Source: Entomomonas sp964395065 (GTDB lineage Bacteria > Pseudomonadota > Gammaproteobacteria > Pseudomonadales > Pseudomonadaceae). From it: 6,062 nt of DNA. Below the pieces are notes generated by a model. It was given only the letters and a program-made list of their open reading frames with translations, had not been told where the DNA came from and did no database searches. A program made the translations under genes and the position numbers. Shown one piece after another: positions 1 to 5,811 of the stretch (position 1 is the first letter of the stretch; the number at the start of each line of letters is the position of its first letter). The stretch covers positions 1 to 6,062 of the forward strand of contig CAYNAM010000143.1 of assembly GCA_964395065.1 (NCBI GenBank), given 5' to 3'.

Positions 1-174
1 GAAAATATTTTTGCTTGGCCAGGTATTGGCCGCTTATGTGTGGCCGCCATATTAGGACGTGACTACCCAATGATACAGGCCTATATTTTACTGATTGCAT
101 TATTATTCTTGGTGTTTAATTTCCTGATTGACCTATTACAGCTTAAACTCAACCCCAGCTTGAGGAGACATTAA
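1..174 (+). CDS. nikB: NikB-like ABC transporter permease, C-terminal fragment
   Basis: The frame is open from the left edge to TAA at 172-174 and gives the last 57 residues of an integral membrane permease. What is visible is a FAWPGIGRL motif followed by GRDYPMIQAY, then a long hydrophobic stretch (about residues 26-48 of the fragment) and a short basic tail ending LRRH. The motif block [FxxPGxGxL ... RDYPxxQ] plus a last membrane helix is the standard C-terminus of DppB/OppB/NikB permeases, which form half of the inner-membrane channel. The stop lies 2 bp before the next permease start, so the two are co-translated. The start and most of the protein are outside the window. Family assignment is firm; the nickel-specific name is inferred from the downstream genes. 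Confidence 0.85.
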   Translation, partial: ENIFAWPGIGRLCVAAILGRDYPMIQAYILLIALLFLVFNFLIDLLQLKLNPSLRRH

Positions 175-176
175 GT

Positions 177-1043
177 ATGTGGTCTCATTTTATCCATCAT
201 TTGAAAAAAGACTGGTTTGCACAAGCCTGTTTAGCTACGCTCATTATCATTTTCTTAATGGGTATTTTTGCACCTTGGATTGTCCCCCATGACCCTACAC
301 TGACCAATATTCGCATCAAATACCATGCAATGAGTTGGACCTATCCATTAGGAACCGACAACCTAGGGCGATGCATTTTCTCAAGACTTATCTATGGTAT
401 ACGTACCACCATTTTTTATGCTTTTTTCGCCATGTTACTAACTATTCTCTTAGGTGCATTTTTAGGATTAATCGCAGGGTATTTTCGCGGCACAGTGGAT
501 AGTATCATCATGCGCTTTTGTGACATGATGCTCTCATTTCCTGAGGTAGTGATGATCTTAGCCCTCGTCGGCATACTAGGGCCAGGCATCAACCATATCA
601 TACTCGCCATTGTTGTGGTTAAATGGGCTTGGTATGCACGGATGATTCGTGGAGCAGTCGTTCAATACACTCATCAAAACTATGTGCGCTATGCACAAAT
701 CATTGGCATTAAACCATGGCGTATTTTACACCGCCATATTTTACCCATGACCGCCACTGATATGATCATACTTGCCTCTACCAATATTGGTGCTGTTATT
801 CTAACAATTTCAGCCTTATCTTTTTTAGGGCTAGGCGTGCAACCACCCACCCCTGAATGGGGAAGCATGCTAAACACGGCTAAAACCGTTATGCTTTCAC
901 ACCCTGAGCAAATGTTACCTGCCGGATTAATGATTACCCTTGTCGTTGTAGCATTTAATGGATTAGGTGACTTTTTACGCGATGTTTTTGACCCAACTAA
1001 TCGATTTGATCACAGCGTTACAGCGGAAAACCACCATGCCTAA
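177..1043 (+). CDS. nikC: NikC-like ABC transporter permease (nickel/peptide class)
   Basis: A 288-residue inner-membrane permease that would pair with the preceding NikB-like protein to form the import channel. The order of features is usual for DppC/NikC: a first membrane helix (about 16-36), the LGTDNLGRC motif (58-66), helices at about 78-101 and 124-148, the cytoplasmic EAA-type loop (about 169-190, with G177 and ending ILP) that docks on the ATPases, a helix at 195-215, the SFLGLGV-PP-PEWG signature (215-229), and a last helix (247-264). The segment WAWYARMIR (150-158) resembles Escherichia coli NikC (WAWYARMVR) more than DppC, which supports a metal importer over a dipeptide one. ATG 177 is preceded by a strong GAGGAG at 162-167. 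The 3' end overlaps the next gene by 8 bp. Substrate is not proven: nickel, a nickel chelate, another metallophore complex or a peptide are all possible. Confidence 0.85.
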   Translation: MWSHFIHHLKKDWFAQACLATLIIIFLMGIFAPWIVPHDPTLTNIRIKYHAMSWTYPLGTDNLGRCIFSRLIYGIRTTIFYAFFAMLLTILLGAFLGLIAGYFRGTVDSIIMRFCDMMLSFPEVVMILALVGILGPGINHIILAIVVVKWAWYARMIRGAVVQYTHQNYVRYAQIIGIKPWRILHRHILPMTATDMIILASTNIGAVILTISALSFLGLGVQPPTPEWGSMLNTAKTVMLSHPEQMLPAGLMITLVVVAFNGLGDFLRDVFDPTNRFDHSVTAENHHA

Positions 1044-1866
1044 ACAATCCCTGCTATATATTCGTGACCTTTCGATTATTGATAACAAAAACCAACAACC
1101 GCTATTAAATAAGCTTAGCTTAACAGTTCATCAGCACCGTACCCTGGCTATTGTTGGGGAAAGTGGTAGCGGAAAAAGTTTATTGTCTAAAGCCATCATG
1201 GGATTACTCCCCGCTTCTCTTACAGCCATAGGGCAAATTCAATTTCAGCAGCAATCTCTCTTAAATTATAACAACACACAGTGGCAACAACTACGTGGAA
1301 AACAGATCAATCTAATTGTACAAAATGCAATGGGCGCCTTTGACCCCATGATGACCATTGGTGCACAATTTATAGAAACATTGGCTTGCCACTTTAGTCT
1401 CTCTCATGAAGAACAACAGCAACGTATAACCTCAGCACTTCAAAAAACCAAACTCGACCAAGTCCATAATCTTTTAGGTAGTCATCCCCACCAACTCAGT
1501 GGCGGCCAACTACAACGCGTAATGATCGCCTTCGCTTTAGCGCTTGATCCCACTATTATCATTGCTGATGAACCTACTACCTCGTTGGATGCAATCACCC
1601 AATATGAAATCATTCAACAACTGACGCAGCTTATCAAACAACAAAACATGACCCTTATCTTTATCACCCATGATTTAAGCTTGGTCAAAGAGATAGCCGA
1701 TGACATTGCAGTGATGAAAGAGGGAGAGCTCATTGAGTATGCTAGCAAAGAACAATTATTTAATGCCCCCCAACACCCTTACACTCGTTTTCTATTAGAA
1801 ACTCGCCGTAAACTAACACAACGTTTTGAAAAAATCATGAGTAAACCCCATGTTATTAACGGTTAA
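1036..1866 (+). CDS. nikD: NikD-like ABC transporter ATP-binding protein
   Basis: A 276-residue cytoplasmic ATPase that powers the importer. From ATG 1036 the motifs are: Walker A GESGSGKS (41-48), Q-loop glutamine 96 in IVQNAMGAFDP, signature LSGGQ (154-158), Walker B IIIADEP (174-180), D-loop SLD, and switch histidine 212 in FITHDLS. The C-terminal segment with NAPQHPYTR (243-251) is the usual oligopeptide/nickel-type extension. I chose ATG 1036 over an in-frame ATG at 967, which lies deep inside nikC and would add 23 unrelated residues. ATG 1036 overlaps the nikC stop by 8 bp, typical of translational coupling, with a weak GGA about 8 bases upstream. VQN followed by AFDP resembles NikD (MQNPRSAFNP). 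All catalytic residues are intact. Confidence 0.85.
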   Translation: MPKQSLLYIRDLSIIDNKNQQPLLNKLSLTVHQHRTLAIVGESGSGKSLLSKAIMGLLPASLTAIGQIQFQQQSLLNYNNTQWQQLRGKQINLIVQNAMGAFDPMMTIGAQFIETLACHFSLSHEEQQQRITSALQKTKLDQVHNLLGSHPHQLSGGQLQRVMIAFALALDPTIIIADEPTTSLDAITQYEIIQQLTQLIKQQNMTLIFITHDLSLVKEIADDIAVMKEGELIEYASKEQLFNAPQHPYTRFLLETRRKLTQRFEKIMSKPHVING

Positions 1867-2590
1867 TCACTTACGAAAATCTTATCTCCATACCCATTCT
1901 CTTTCTCCCAAGCATGAGCATGTGATCATTGAAGATGTTTCTTTTCAAATAGAAAAAGGACAAAGTGTTGGACTGGTTGGCGAAAGTGGCAGTGGTAAAA
2001 CAACCTTGGCCCATATTATTAGCGGTATCGAAATGCCTGACAGTGGCGAAGTATTACTAGATGGACTACCCACCAACCAGAGAAAACAACGCATTAGCAT
2101 GGTATTTCAGGATTATACCACCTCAATTAACCCTACCATGAACGTCATGCAGGTCATTGCAGAATCGTTACAAATTAATGGTTATATCCCTAAACAACTA
2201 TTACAAGCAGAAGTTGAAAAAATCCTTGAACGTGTTGGTTTATCTTCTAAGCTTATGTATCGTTATATTCATGAGTTATCAGGAGGGCAAGCTCAGCGCG
2301 TTTGTATCGGACGAGCACTAGCTACATCACCCTCACTCATTATCTTAGATGAACCTATTAGCTCGTTAGATATTCCTACCCAAGTGCAAATTCTCGACTT
2401 GTTAGAAAAGCTTAAATATGAGTTAGGCTTAAGCTATCTTTTTATTACTCACAATATACAAACCGTATGCTACTTCTGTGATCAAGTGCTTTTTTTGTAT
2501 CAAAAAAAGATCATCGAACGATGTGAGACAGAGCAACTCGCCTATGTTCAGCATCCGTATGCAAAGTCTTTATTAGCATCCGCTATATGA
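1850..2590 (+). CDS. nikE: NikE-like ABC transporter ATP-binding protein
   Basis: A 246-residue cytoplasmic ATPase, the second of the pair. Motifs are complete: Walker A GESGSGKTT (44-52), Q-loop Q87 in MVFQDYTTSINP, signature LSGGQ (143-147) followed by AQRVCIGRAL, Walker B LIILDEP (163-169), D-loop SSLD, and switch H201 in LFITHN. FITHN followed by a phenylalanine-cysteine pair (209-210) recalls FITHDLRLVERFC of E. coli NikE. The protein is about 20 residues shorter than E. coli NikE; it stops soon after the HPYAKSLL motif and lacks a long C-terminal tail. ATG 1850 lies inside the end of nikD (17 bp overlap), so it probably depends on coupling, because no strong ribosome site is visible. 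It is the last operon gene: an insertion-sequence relic begins 22 bp after its stop and no clear terminator separates them. Confidence 0.83.
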   Translation: MLLTVNHLRKSYLHTHSLSPKHEHVIIEDVSFQIEKGQSVGLVGESGSGKTTLAHIISGIEMPDSGEVLLDGLPTNQRKQRISMVFQDYTTSINPTMNVMQVIAESLQINGYIPKQLLQAEVEKILERVGLSSKLMYRYIHELSGGQAQRVCIGRALATSPSLIILDEPISSLDIPTQVQILDLLEKLKYELGLSYLFITHNIQTVCYFCDQVLFLYQKKIIERCETEQLAYVQHPYAKSLLASAI

Positions 2591-2612
2591 TTATTATCAT
2601 TTAATAGTGATG

Positions 2613-2632
2613 TGACCTCGATTTAGAGGAGA
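2613..2632 (+). repeat. Left terminal inverted repeat of the first IS relic
   Basis: TGACCTCGATTTAGAGGAGA matches the reverse complement of 3362-3381 (TGACCTTGTTTTAGTGGAGA) at 17 of 20 positions. It starts with TG, as is normal for IS3-family ends, and lies 22 bp after the nikE stop. Confidence 0.8.
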
Positions 2633-2659
2633 CATTTAACCCTTAAAAAGGAGTCTCTA

Positions 2660-2941
2660 ATGAGCACAAAATACGATGCGAGTTTTAAACAAGAAGCTAT
2701 CAATTTAGCACTAAGTAGTGATCAAACCTATCGACAAACAGCCAACGACTTGGGTATAAAATACAAAACCCTGTGTAATTGGATACAACAAACGATGAAT
2801 AAGCCTACCAATTAATTGATACAATCAAATAAGAAACCTGACTATCAAGATCTAGAACGTCAAAATAAGGTTATGAAAAAAGAGCTTGAGTTACGCAAGC
2901 GGGAGATTGAAATCCTAAAAAAGGCCACACAGTACTTTGTT
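2660..2941 (+). pseudogene. IS3-family OrfA, truncated and with an in-frame stop
   Basis: ATG 2660 has a good AAGGAG at 2648-2653. The frame gives an IS3 OrfA N-terminus: MSTKYDASFKQEAINLAL, then a helix-turn-helix (about residues 24-45, YRQTANDLGIKYKTLCNWIQ) that would bind the terminal repeats. TAA at 2813-2815 ends the frame after 51 codons. Beyond it the same frame continues without shift into a charged, heptad-rich segment (DLERQNKVMKKELELRKREIEILKKA compressed here as DLERQ...EILKKA) that matches the OrfA leucine-zipper region, showing that the stop is a point change in an older gene. Resemblance to OrfA is lost after KKATQYFV near 2941, where the large internal deletion appears to lie. 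The intact family protein is about 90-110 residues. Not functional. Confidence 0.8.
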
Positions 2942-3350
2942 CACACAAAATCATTGGTTGGGCAATGGATAAATGGATACCCATATGCAAAGCTCACTGG
3001 TATGGCAAGCACTAACTATGTCAATGCTGCATCGTGGTTACCCAAGCAAAGTGATTGTTCATAGTGACCGTGTTAGTCAATATTGTTCTGATGATTACCA
3101 AGCTATATTAACAGCTTATAACTTAACATGCAGTATGAGTCGCAAGGGAAACTGTTGGGATAATACAGTGGTTGAAAGTTTCTTTCATACCCTTAAAACA
3201 GAATAGATATATCAGCATAAACTTGAAAATATCACACAGGCTAAATCTATGATCTTATGGTATTTTGAAGTTTATTATAACCATGTAAGAAAACATTTCC
3301 ATTTAAATTATTTGTCACCTGTTCAATTTGAAAATAGACAGATAAAATAA
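2942..3350 (+). pseudogene. IS3-family OrfB transposase, C-terminal remnant
   Basis: This is the second half of a DDE transposase (rve integrase core). From about 2985 the frame reads SLVWQALTMSMLHRGYP, then VIVHSDR (aspartate codon 3066-3068), SMSRKGNCWDN, and VVESFFHTLKTE (glutamate codon 3174-3176). The D-to-E spacing is 35 residues, exactly the family D(35)E. TAG at 3204-3206 replaces a sense codon, after which the same frame continues as an OrfB tail (FEVYYNHVRKH ... YLSPVQFEN) to TAA 3348-3350. The first catalytic aspartate is absent because of the internal deletion, and the usual HSDRG glycine is valine here. HTKSLVG at about 2942-2962 looks like the OrfB stretch just before this region but is out of frame with the rest, consistent with small indels near 2960-2979. 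Not functional. Confidence 0.8.
2964..2979 (+). repeat. 8 bp perfect tandem duplication in the transposase remnant
   Basis: AATGGATA occurs twice in a row (2964-2971 and 2972-2979). Removing one copy brings the reading closer to an expected GW-AMDTHMQ type OrfB stretch, so it looks like a slippage duplication that shifts the frame of the dead gene. Confidence 0.7.
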
Positions 3351-3361
3351 TTTAATAAAAC

Positions 3362-3381
3362 TCTCCACTAAAACAAGGTCA
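3362..3381 (-). repeat. Right terminal inverted repeat of the first IS relic
   Basis: Read on the - strand this is TGACCTTGTTTTAGTGGAGA, matching the left end at 17 of 20 positions. It lies 11 bp beyond the remnant OrfB stop, as expected for an IS3 right end. Confidence 0.8.
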
Positions 3382-3396
3382 GATCAAAAAATGTAG

Positions 3397-3550
3397 CTCA
3401 AATCTAAATGGACAGATACCTCTTCAAAACGAAAAGCTCTGAGCTAACACAAACGCTAATTACAATCATGATCGAATTAAAGTAAAATTAAACGGGCTGA
3501 GTTCTGTTCAATACAGAACTCAACTCTTACCTTACAAAGCTCCTAAGTAA
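3397..3550 (+). pseudogene. IS3-family OrfB C-terminus, frameshifted remnant
   Basis: From 3461 to TAA 3548-3550 the frame reads YNHDRIKVKLNGLSSVQYRT then QLLPYKAPK. This is the very characteristic OrfB C-terminus YYN..RI..KL.GLSPVQYRTQ, with proline changed to serine. Upstream, a different frame (3408-3460) gives MDRYLFKTKSSELTQTLI, and 3397-3405 gives LKS; together these resemble the preceding LKSEM ... EELxQxIxDYI portion of the same protein. One missing base near 3406 and a small deletion near 3460 would explain the two frame changes. No catalytic residue is present, so this is dead transposase debris. It was identified by translation only, from remembered family motifs. Confidence 0.72.
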
Positions 3551-3576
3551 GTGTCCAACTTTATGAGATCAGTTCA
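3551..3576 (-). repeat. Right terminal inverted repeat of the second IS relic
   Basis: GTGTCCAACTTTATGAGATC followed by AGTTCA directly follows the OrfB stop at 3548-3550. Its reverse complement starts TGAACTGATC and ends GTTGGACAC, typical of IS150-group IS3 ends. No left partner is present in the window. Confidence 0.65.
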
Positions 3577-3594
3577 AAAGAGGGGCTTTTTCAA
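3577..3594 (-). terminator. Possible truncated terminator of pilU
   Basis: Immediately after the pilU stop, the - strand reads TTGAAAAAGCCCCTCTTT and then runs straight into the IS end. A-tract plus GCCCCTC is the usual 5' half of an intrinsic terminator, but the expected GAGGGGC-TTTTT 3' half is not found. Only a 5 bp AAAAG/CTTTT stem is possible as it stands. It may be a terminator cut by the insertion; this is weak evidence. Confidence 0.2.
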
Positions 3595-4737
3595 TTAAAT
3601 ATCTAACTCATCTTCTTCATCATAATCTCTCAACTTAACACCCGAGAAATCATTTTTCTTTTGTACGCCTTGCTTTTCCGAATGCAACTTAATCATTAAG
3701 CGTAAATCATTCACTGAGTCTGCACAAGCTAAAGCCGAATCATAAGTAATCAAGCCACGTTCAAATAAGCTAAATAGTGCTTGGTCAAACGTCTGCATAC
3801 CTAACTCAACAGAACGCCCCATGATACCTTTCAATTCAGTGACCTGACCAGTCCGAATCATATCTGAAACAAGCGGCGTTCCTAATAATATCTCTACCGC
3901 CGCATGACGACCTACACCTGCTTTATCTGGTATTAGCTGTTGCGCAACAATAGCACGTAAATTTAAAGATAAGTCCAACCATATTTGTGAATGACGTTCA
4001 GGAGAAAAGAAGCTGATGATACGATCCAATGCTTGGTTAGCATTATTAGCATGCAGCGTTGCTAAACAAAGATGGCCTGTTTCAGCAAACGCTAATGCAT
4101 ACTCCATGGTCTGACGAGTCCGCACCTCACCAATCATAATCACATCAGGAGCTTGACGTAATGTGTTCTTTAGAGCCACTTCAAAGGACTCTGTATCTAA
4201 CCCAACTTCACGTTGTGTTACAATGCAGTTTTTATGGCTAAACAAATATTCAATAGGGTCTTCAATAGAAATAATATGGCCCGTTGAATGTGTATTGCGG
4301 TAATCCACCATAGCCGCCAATGAGGTTGATTTACCAGCTCCAGTTGCACCAACAAATAACACTAAACCACGCTTTACCATAGCGAGATCTTTAATCATTT
4401 TAGGAAGGCCCAACTGGTCAATGGTTGGGATATCCGTCACAATCCGTCTTAAAACCATACCTACTTGATTTCGTTGGATATAAGCACTGACACGGAAACG
4501 ACCAACACCCGGATAACTGACTGCAAAGTTACACTCTTGCGTTGTCACAAACTCTTTTTGTTGGCGCTCACTCATCAACTTGCGGGCAAGCTCTTTTACT
4601 CGATCACCAGAAAGCCTTTCCATAGGTAAAGGTGAGAGCTTCCCATCCACTTTAATACAAGGTGGCACTCCCACCGTTAGAAATAAGTCAGATGCCTTTT
4701 TATCGACAATAGTCTGTAATAGGTGTTCAAACTCCAT
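3595..4737 (-). CDS. pilU: Type IV pilus retraction ATPase PilU
   Basis: A 380-residue cytoplasmic secretion-type AAA+ ATPase that acts with PilT at the base of the type IV pilus to retract the fibre in twitching, adhesion and DNA uptake. The N-terminal PAS-like domain (about 1-105) starts MEFEHLL and carries KASDLFLTVGVPP, as in Pseudomonas PilU. The C-terminal RecA-like domain has Walker A GATGAGKST (130-138), Asp box IISIEDPIEY (155-164), Walker B DVIMIGE (198-204) and His box LCLATLHANN (223-232). LATLHANNANQALDRII and the QREVGLDTESFEVALKNTLR stretch distinguish PilU from PilT. All catalytic motifs are intact. The C-terminus is longer than that of PilT and ends in an acidic run (DYDEEDELDI). 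ATG 4737 has AGGG seven bases upstream. It follows pilT by 54 bp on the same strand and is probably co-transcribed. Its 3' end abuts an insertion-sequence relic but is not damaged. Confidence 0.97.
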   Translation of the reverse strand: MEFEHLLQTIVDKKASDLFLTVGVPPCIKVDGKLSPLPMERLSGDRVKELARKLMSERQQKEFVTTQECNFAVSYPGVGRFRVSAYIQRNQVGMVLRRIVTDIPTIDQLGLPKMIKDLAMVKRGLVLFVGATGAGKSTSLAAMVDYRNTHSTGHIISIEDPIEYLFSHKNCIVTQREVGLDTESFEVALKNTLRQAPDVIMIGEVRTRQTMEYALAFAETGHLCLATLHANNANQALDRIISFFSPERHSQIWLDLSLNLRAIVAQQLIPDKAGVGRHAAVEILLGTPLVSDMIRTGQVTELKGIMGRSVELGMQTFDQALFSLFERGLITYDSALACADSVNDLRLMIKLHSEKQGVQKKNDFSGVKLRDYDEEDELDI

Positions 4738-4791
4738 CGTTTTACCCTAAAATTAGAAAAAAAATATATTATTGTTCAACTAAATTGGCCA

Positions 4792-5811
4792 CTAGGCCTC
4801 AAATTTTCTTAGATGAACACGTTCAATTAATCCTTTTTCTACCAGTAGCCTCAAGCTACCTTCCATTGTCTTCATACCTACCTGTGCACCCGTTTGAATT
4901 GCAGAGGCCATCTGTGCCACTTTATCTTCACGGATAAGGTTACGAATAGCAGAGGTTCCAATCATAATCTCGTGGGCTGCTGCTCGCCCACCACCAATCT
5001 TTTTCACCAAGCGCTGAGAGATAACTGCTTGTAAAGATTCTGATAACATCGAGCGAATCATTGACTTTTCAGCTGCTGGAAACACGTCAATAATCCGGTC
5101 AATTGTTTTAGCCGCTGAGCTGGTATGCAATGTACCAAATACCAAGTGTCCCGTTTCTGCCGCGGTTAAGGCCAATCGAATAGTTTCCAAGTCACGCAAC
5201 TCACCCACTAGAATAATATCAGGGTCTTCACGCAAAGCACTACGAAGCGCTTCATTAAAGCCTAAGGTATCACGATGTACTTCACGCTGATTCACAAGAC
5301 ATTTTTTAGATTCATGTACGAACTCAATCGGGTCTTCGATGGTTAAAATATGCTCATAACGTGTTGCGTTGACATAGTCAACCATCGCCGCCAATGTGGT
5401 TGATTTACCCGAACCAGTAGGTCCTGTAACCAATACAAGGCCACGGTCGTTATTACAGATTTTTTCAAATACATCGCCCATACCAAGCTCAGTCATGGTC
5501 AATACTTTTGAGGGAATGGTACGAAATACAGCCGCGGCCCCACGGTTTTGATTAAAAGCATTTACCCGAAAGCGTGCAAGGCCAGGAACTTCAACAGAGA
5601 AGTCTGTTTCAAACATTTCTTCATAGTCTTTACGTTGACGGTCATTCATGATGTCATAAATAAGTGCATGGACTTGTTTATGATCAAGCGGAGGTAAATT
5701 AATACGACGCACATCACCATCTACACGAATCATGGGTGGTAAACCTGCAGAGAGGTGTAAGTCCGATGCCTTATGCTCTGCACTAAAGGCTAATAACTCT
5801 GTAATTTCCAT
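4792..5811 (-). CDS. pilT: Type IV pilus retraction ATPase PilT
   Basis: A 339-residue hexameric ATPase that drives depolymerisation of type IV pili into the inner membrane. It starts MEITELLAFSAEHKASDLHL, nearly identical to the Pseudomonas aeruginosa protein, and has Walker A GPTGSGKST (130-138), Asp box ILTIEDPIEF (155-164), Walker B DPDIILVGE (196-204), His box GHLVFGTLHT (221-230) and the PilT-specific AIRNLIRE motif (288-295) needed for retraction. I start at ATG 5811, not the in-frame TTG at 5820: the ATG gives the family N-terminus, and an AAGG lies 11 bases upstream of it but only two bases before the TTG. The C-terminus (LIERVHLRKFEA) differs in length and sequence from P. aeruginosa, where this tail is variable. 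It is the first gene of a pilT-pilU pair and divergent from yggS. Confidence 0.97.
   Translation of the reverse strand: MEITELLAFSAEHKASDLHLSAGLPPMIRVDGDVRRINLPPLDHKQVHALIYDIMNDRQRKDYEEMFETDFSVEVPGLARFRVNAFNQNRGAAAVFRTIPSKVLTMTELGMGDVFEKICNNDRGLVLVTGPTGSGKSTTLAAMVDYVNATRYEHILTIEDPIEFVHESKKCLVNQREVHRDTLGFNEALRSALREDPDIILVGELRDLETIRLALTAAETGHLVFGTLHTSSAAKTIDRIIDVFPAAEKSMIRSMLSESLQAVISQRLVKKIGGGRAAAHEIMIGTSAIRNLIREDKVAQMASAIQTGAQVGMKTMEGSLRLLVEKGLIERVHLRKFEA

Larger units (their letters stand above)
2613..3381 (+). mobile_element. Internally deleted IS3-family insertion sequence
   Basis: A 769 bp relic bounded by imperfect terminal inverted repeats (2613-2632 and 3362-3381, 17 of 20 positions matching) that start TGACCT and end in the complementary AGGTCA. 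Inside are the first part of an OrfA (HTH and coiled coil) and the last part of an OrfB transposase (HSDR and D(35)E block), in the + direction. IS3-family elements are usually about 1.2-1.5 kb, so at least 400 bp are missing. The lost segment covers the end of OrfA, the programmed frameshift zone and the N-terminal half of OrfB, including the first catalytic aspartate. There are also premature stops at 2813 and 3204. GAT lies at 2609-2611 on the left and at 3382-3384 on the right; this may be a 3 bp target duplication, but the left copy is separated from the repeat by one G. No transposase can be made, though the ends could still be recognised in trans. Confidence 0.85.
3397..3576 (+). mobile_element. 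Right-end fragment of a second, different IS3-family element
   Basis: About 180 bp holding the last codons of an IS3-family OrfB and a right terminal repeat. The terminus read on the - strand begins TGAACTGATCTCATAAAGTT, the common IS150-type end (compare TGTACTGACCCC...AAGTTGGAC of IS150), and is unlike the ends of the neighbouring relic, so this is a separate element. Its left end and most of its transposase are absent from the window. It begins within about 16 bp of the right end of the first relic, so the first element may have inserted into it, followed by loss of the left part. The left boundary is approximate. Confidence 0.72.

Noticed and set aside
416..877. Two - strand open frames opposite the NikC-like gene.
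   Set aside because: They are antisense shadows of a clearly conserved permease, with no ribosome site or recognisable protein.
967..1035. An earlier ATG at 967 extending the NikD-like protein by 23 residues.
   Set aside because: It lies inside nikC, and the added residues do not resemble ABC ATPases; ATG 1036 fits the family N-terminus and the overlap layout.
2587..2600. ATGATTATTATCAT, an inverted repeat overlapping the nikE stop, resembling a Fur-like A+T-rich box.
   Set aside because: It is at the 3' end of the operon with no promoter or intact gene downstream; A+T-rich palindromes are common here, and NikR-type half-site spacing does not fit.
2624..2658. Imperfect hairpin AGAGGAGAC ... 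GAGTCTCT before OrfA of the first relic, suggesting a leader structure.
   Set aside because: Only about 5 bp pair cleanly, with a bulge, and part of it is the terminal repeat; the evidence is too weak to call a regulatory element.
2816..3064. An apparent 82-codon gene starting at TTG 2816.
   Set aside because: It is the continuation of the broken OrfA frame beyond the TAA at 2813, fused by deletion and frame change to out-of-frame OrfB sequence; the tail NYVNAASWLPKQSDCS is an off-frame reading of OrfB.
3498..3522. Perfect 10 bp inverted repeat TGAGTTCTGT / ACAGAACTCA with a 5 base loop, looking like an intrinsic terminator or operator.
   Set aside because: It lies inside the codons for LSSVQYRTQ of the second transposase relic, so coding history explains it. 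There is no T-run directly after it on the + strand and only a loose one on the - strand. It could still fold in RNA but is not claimed as a terminator.
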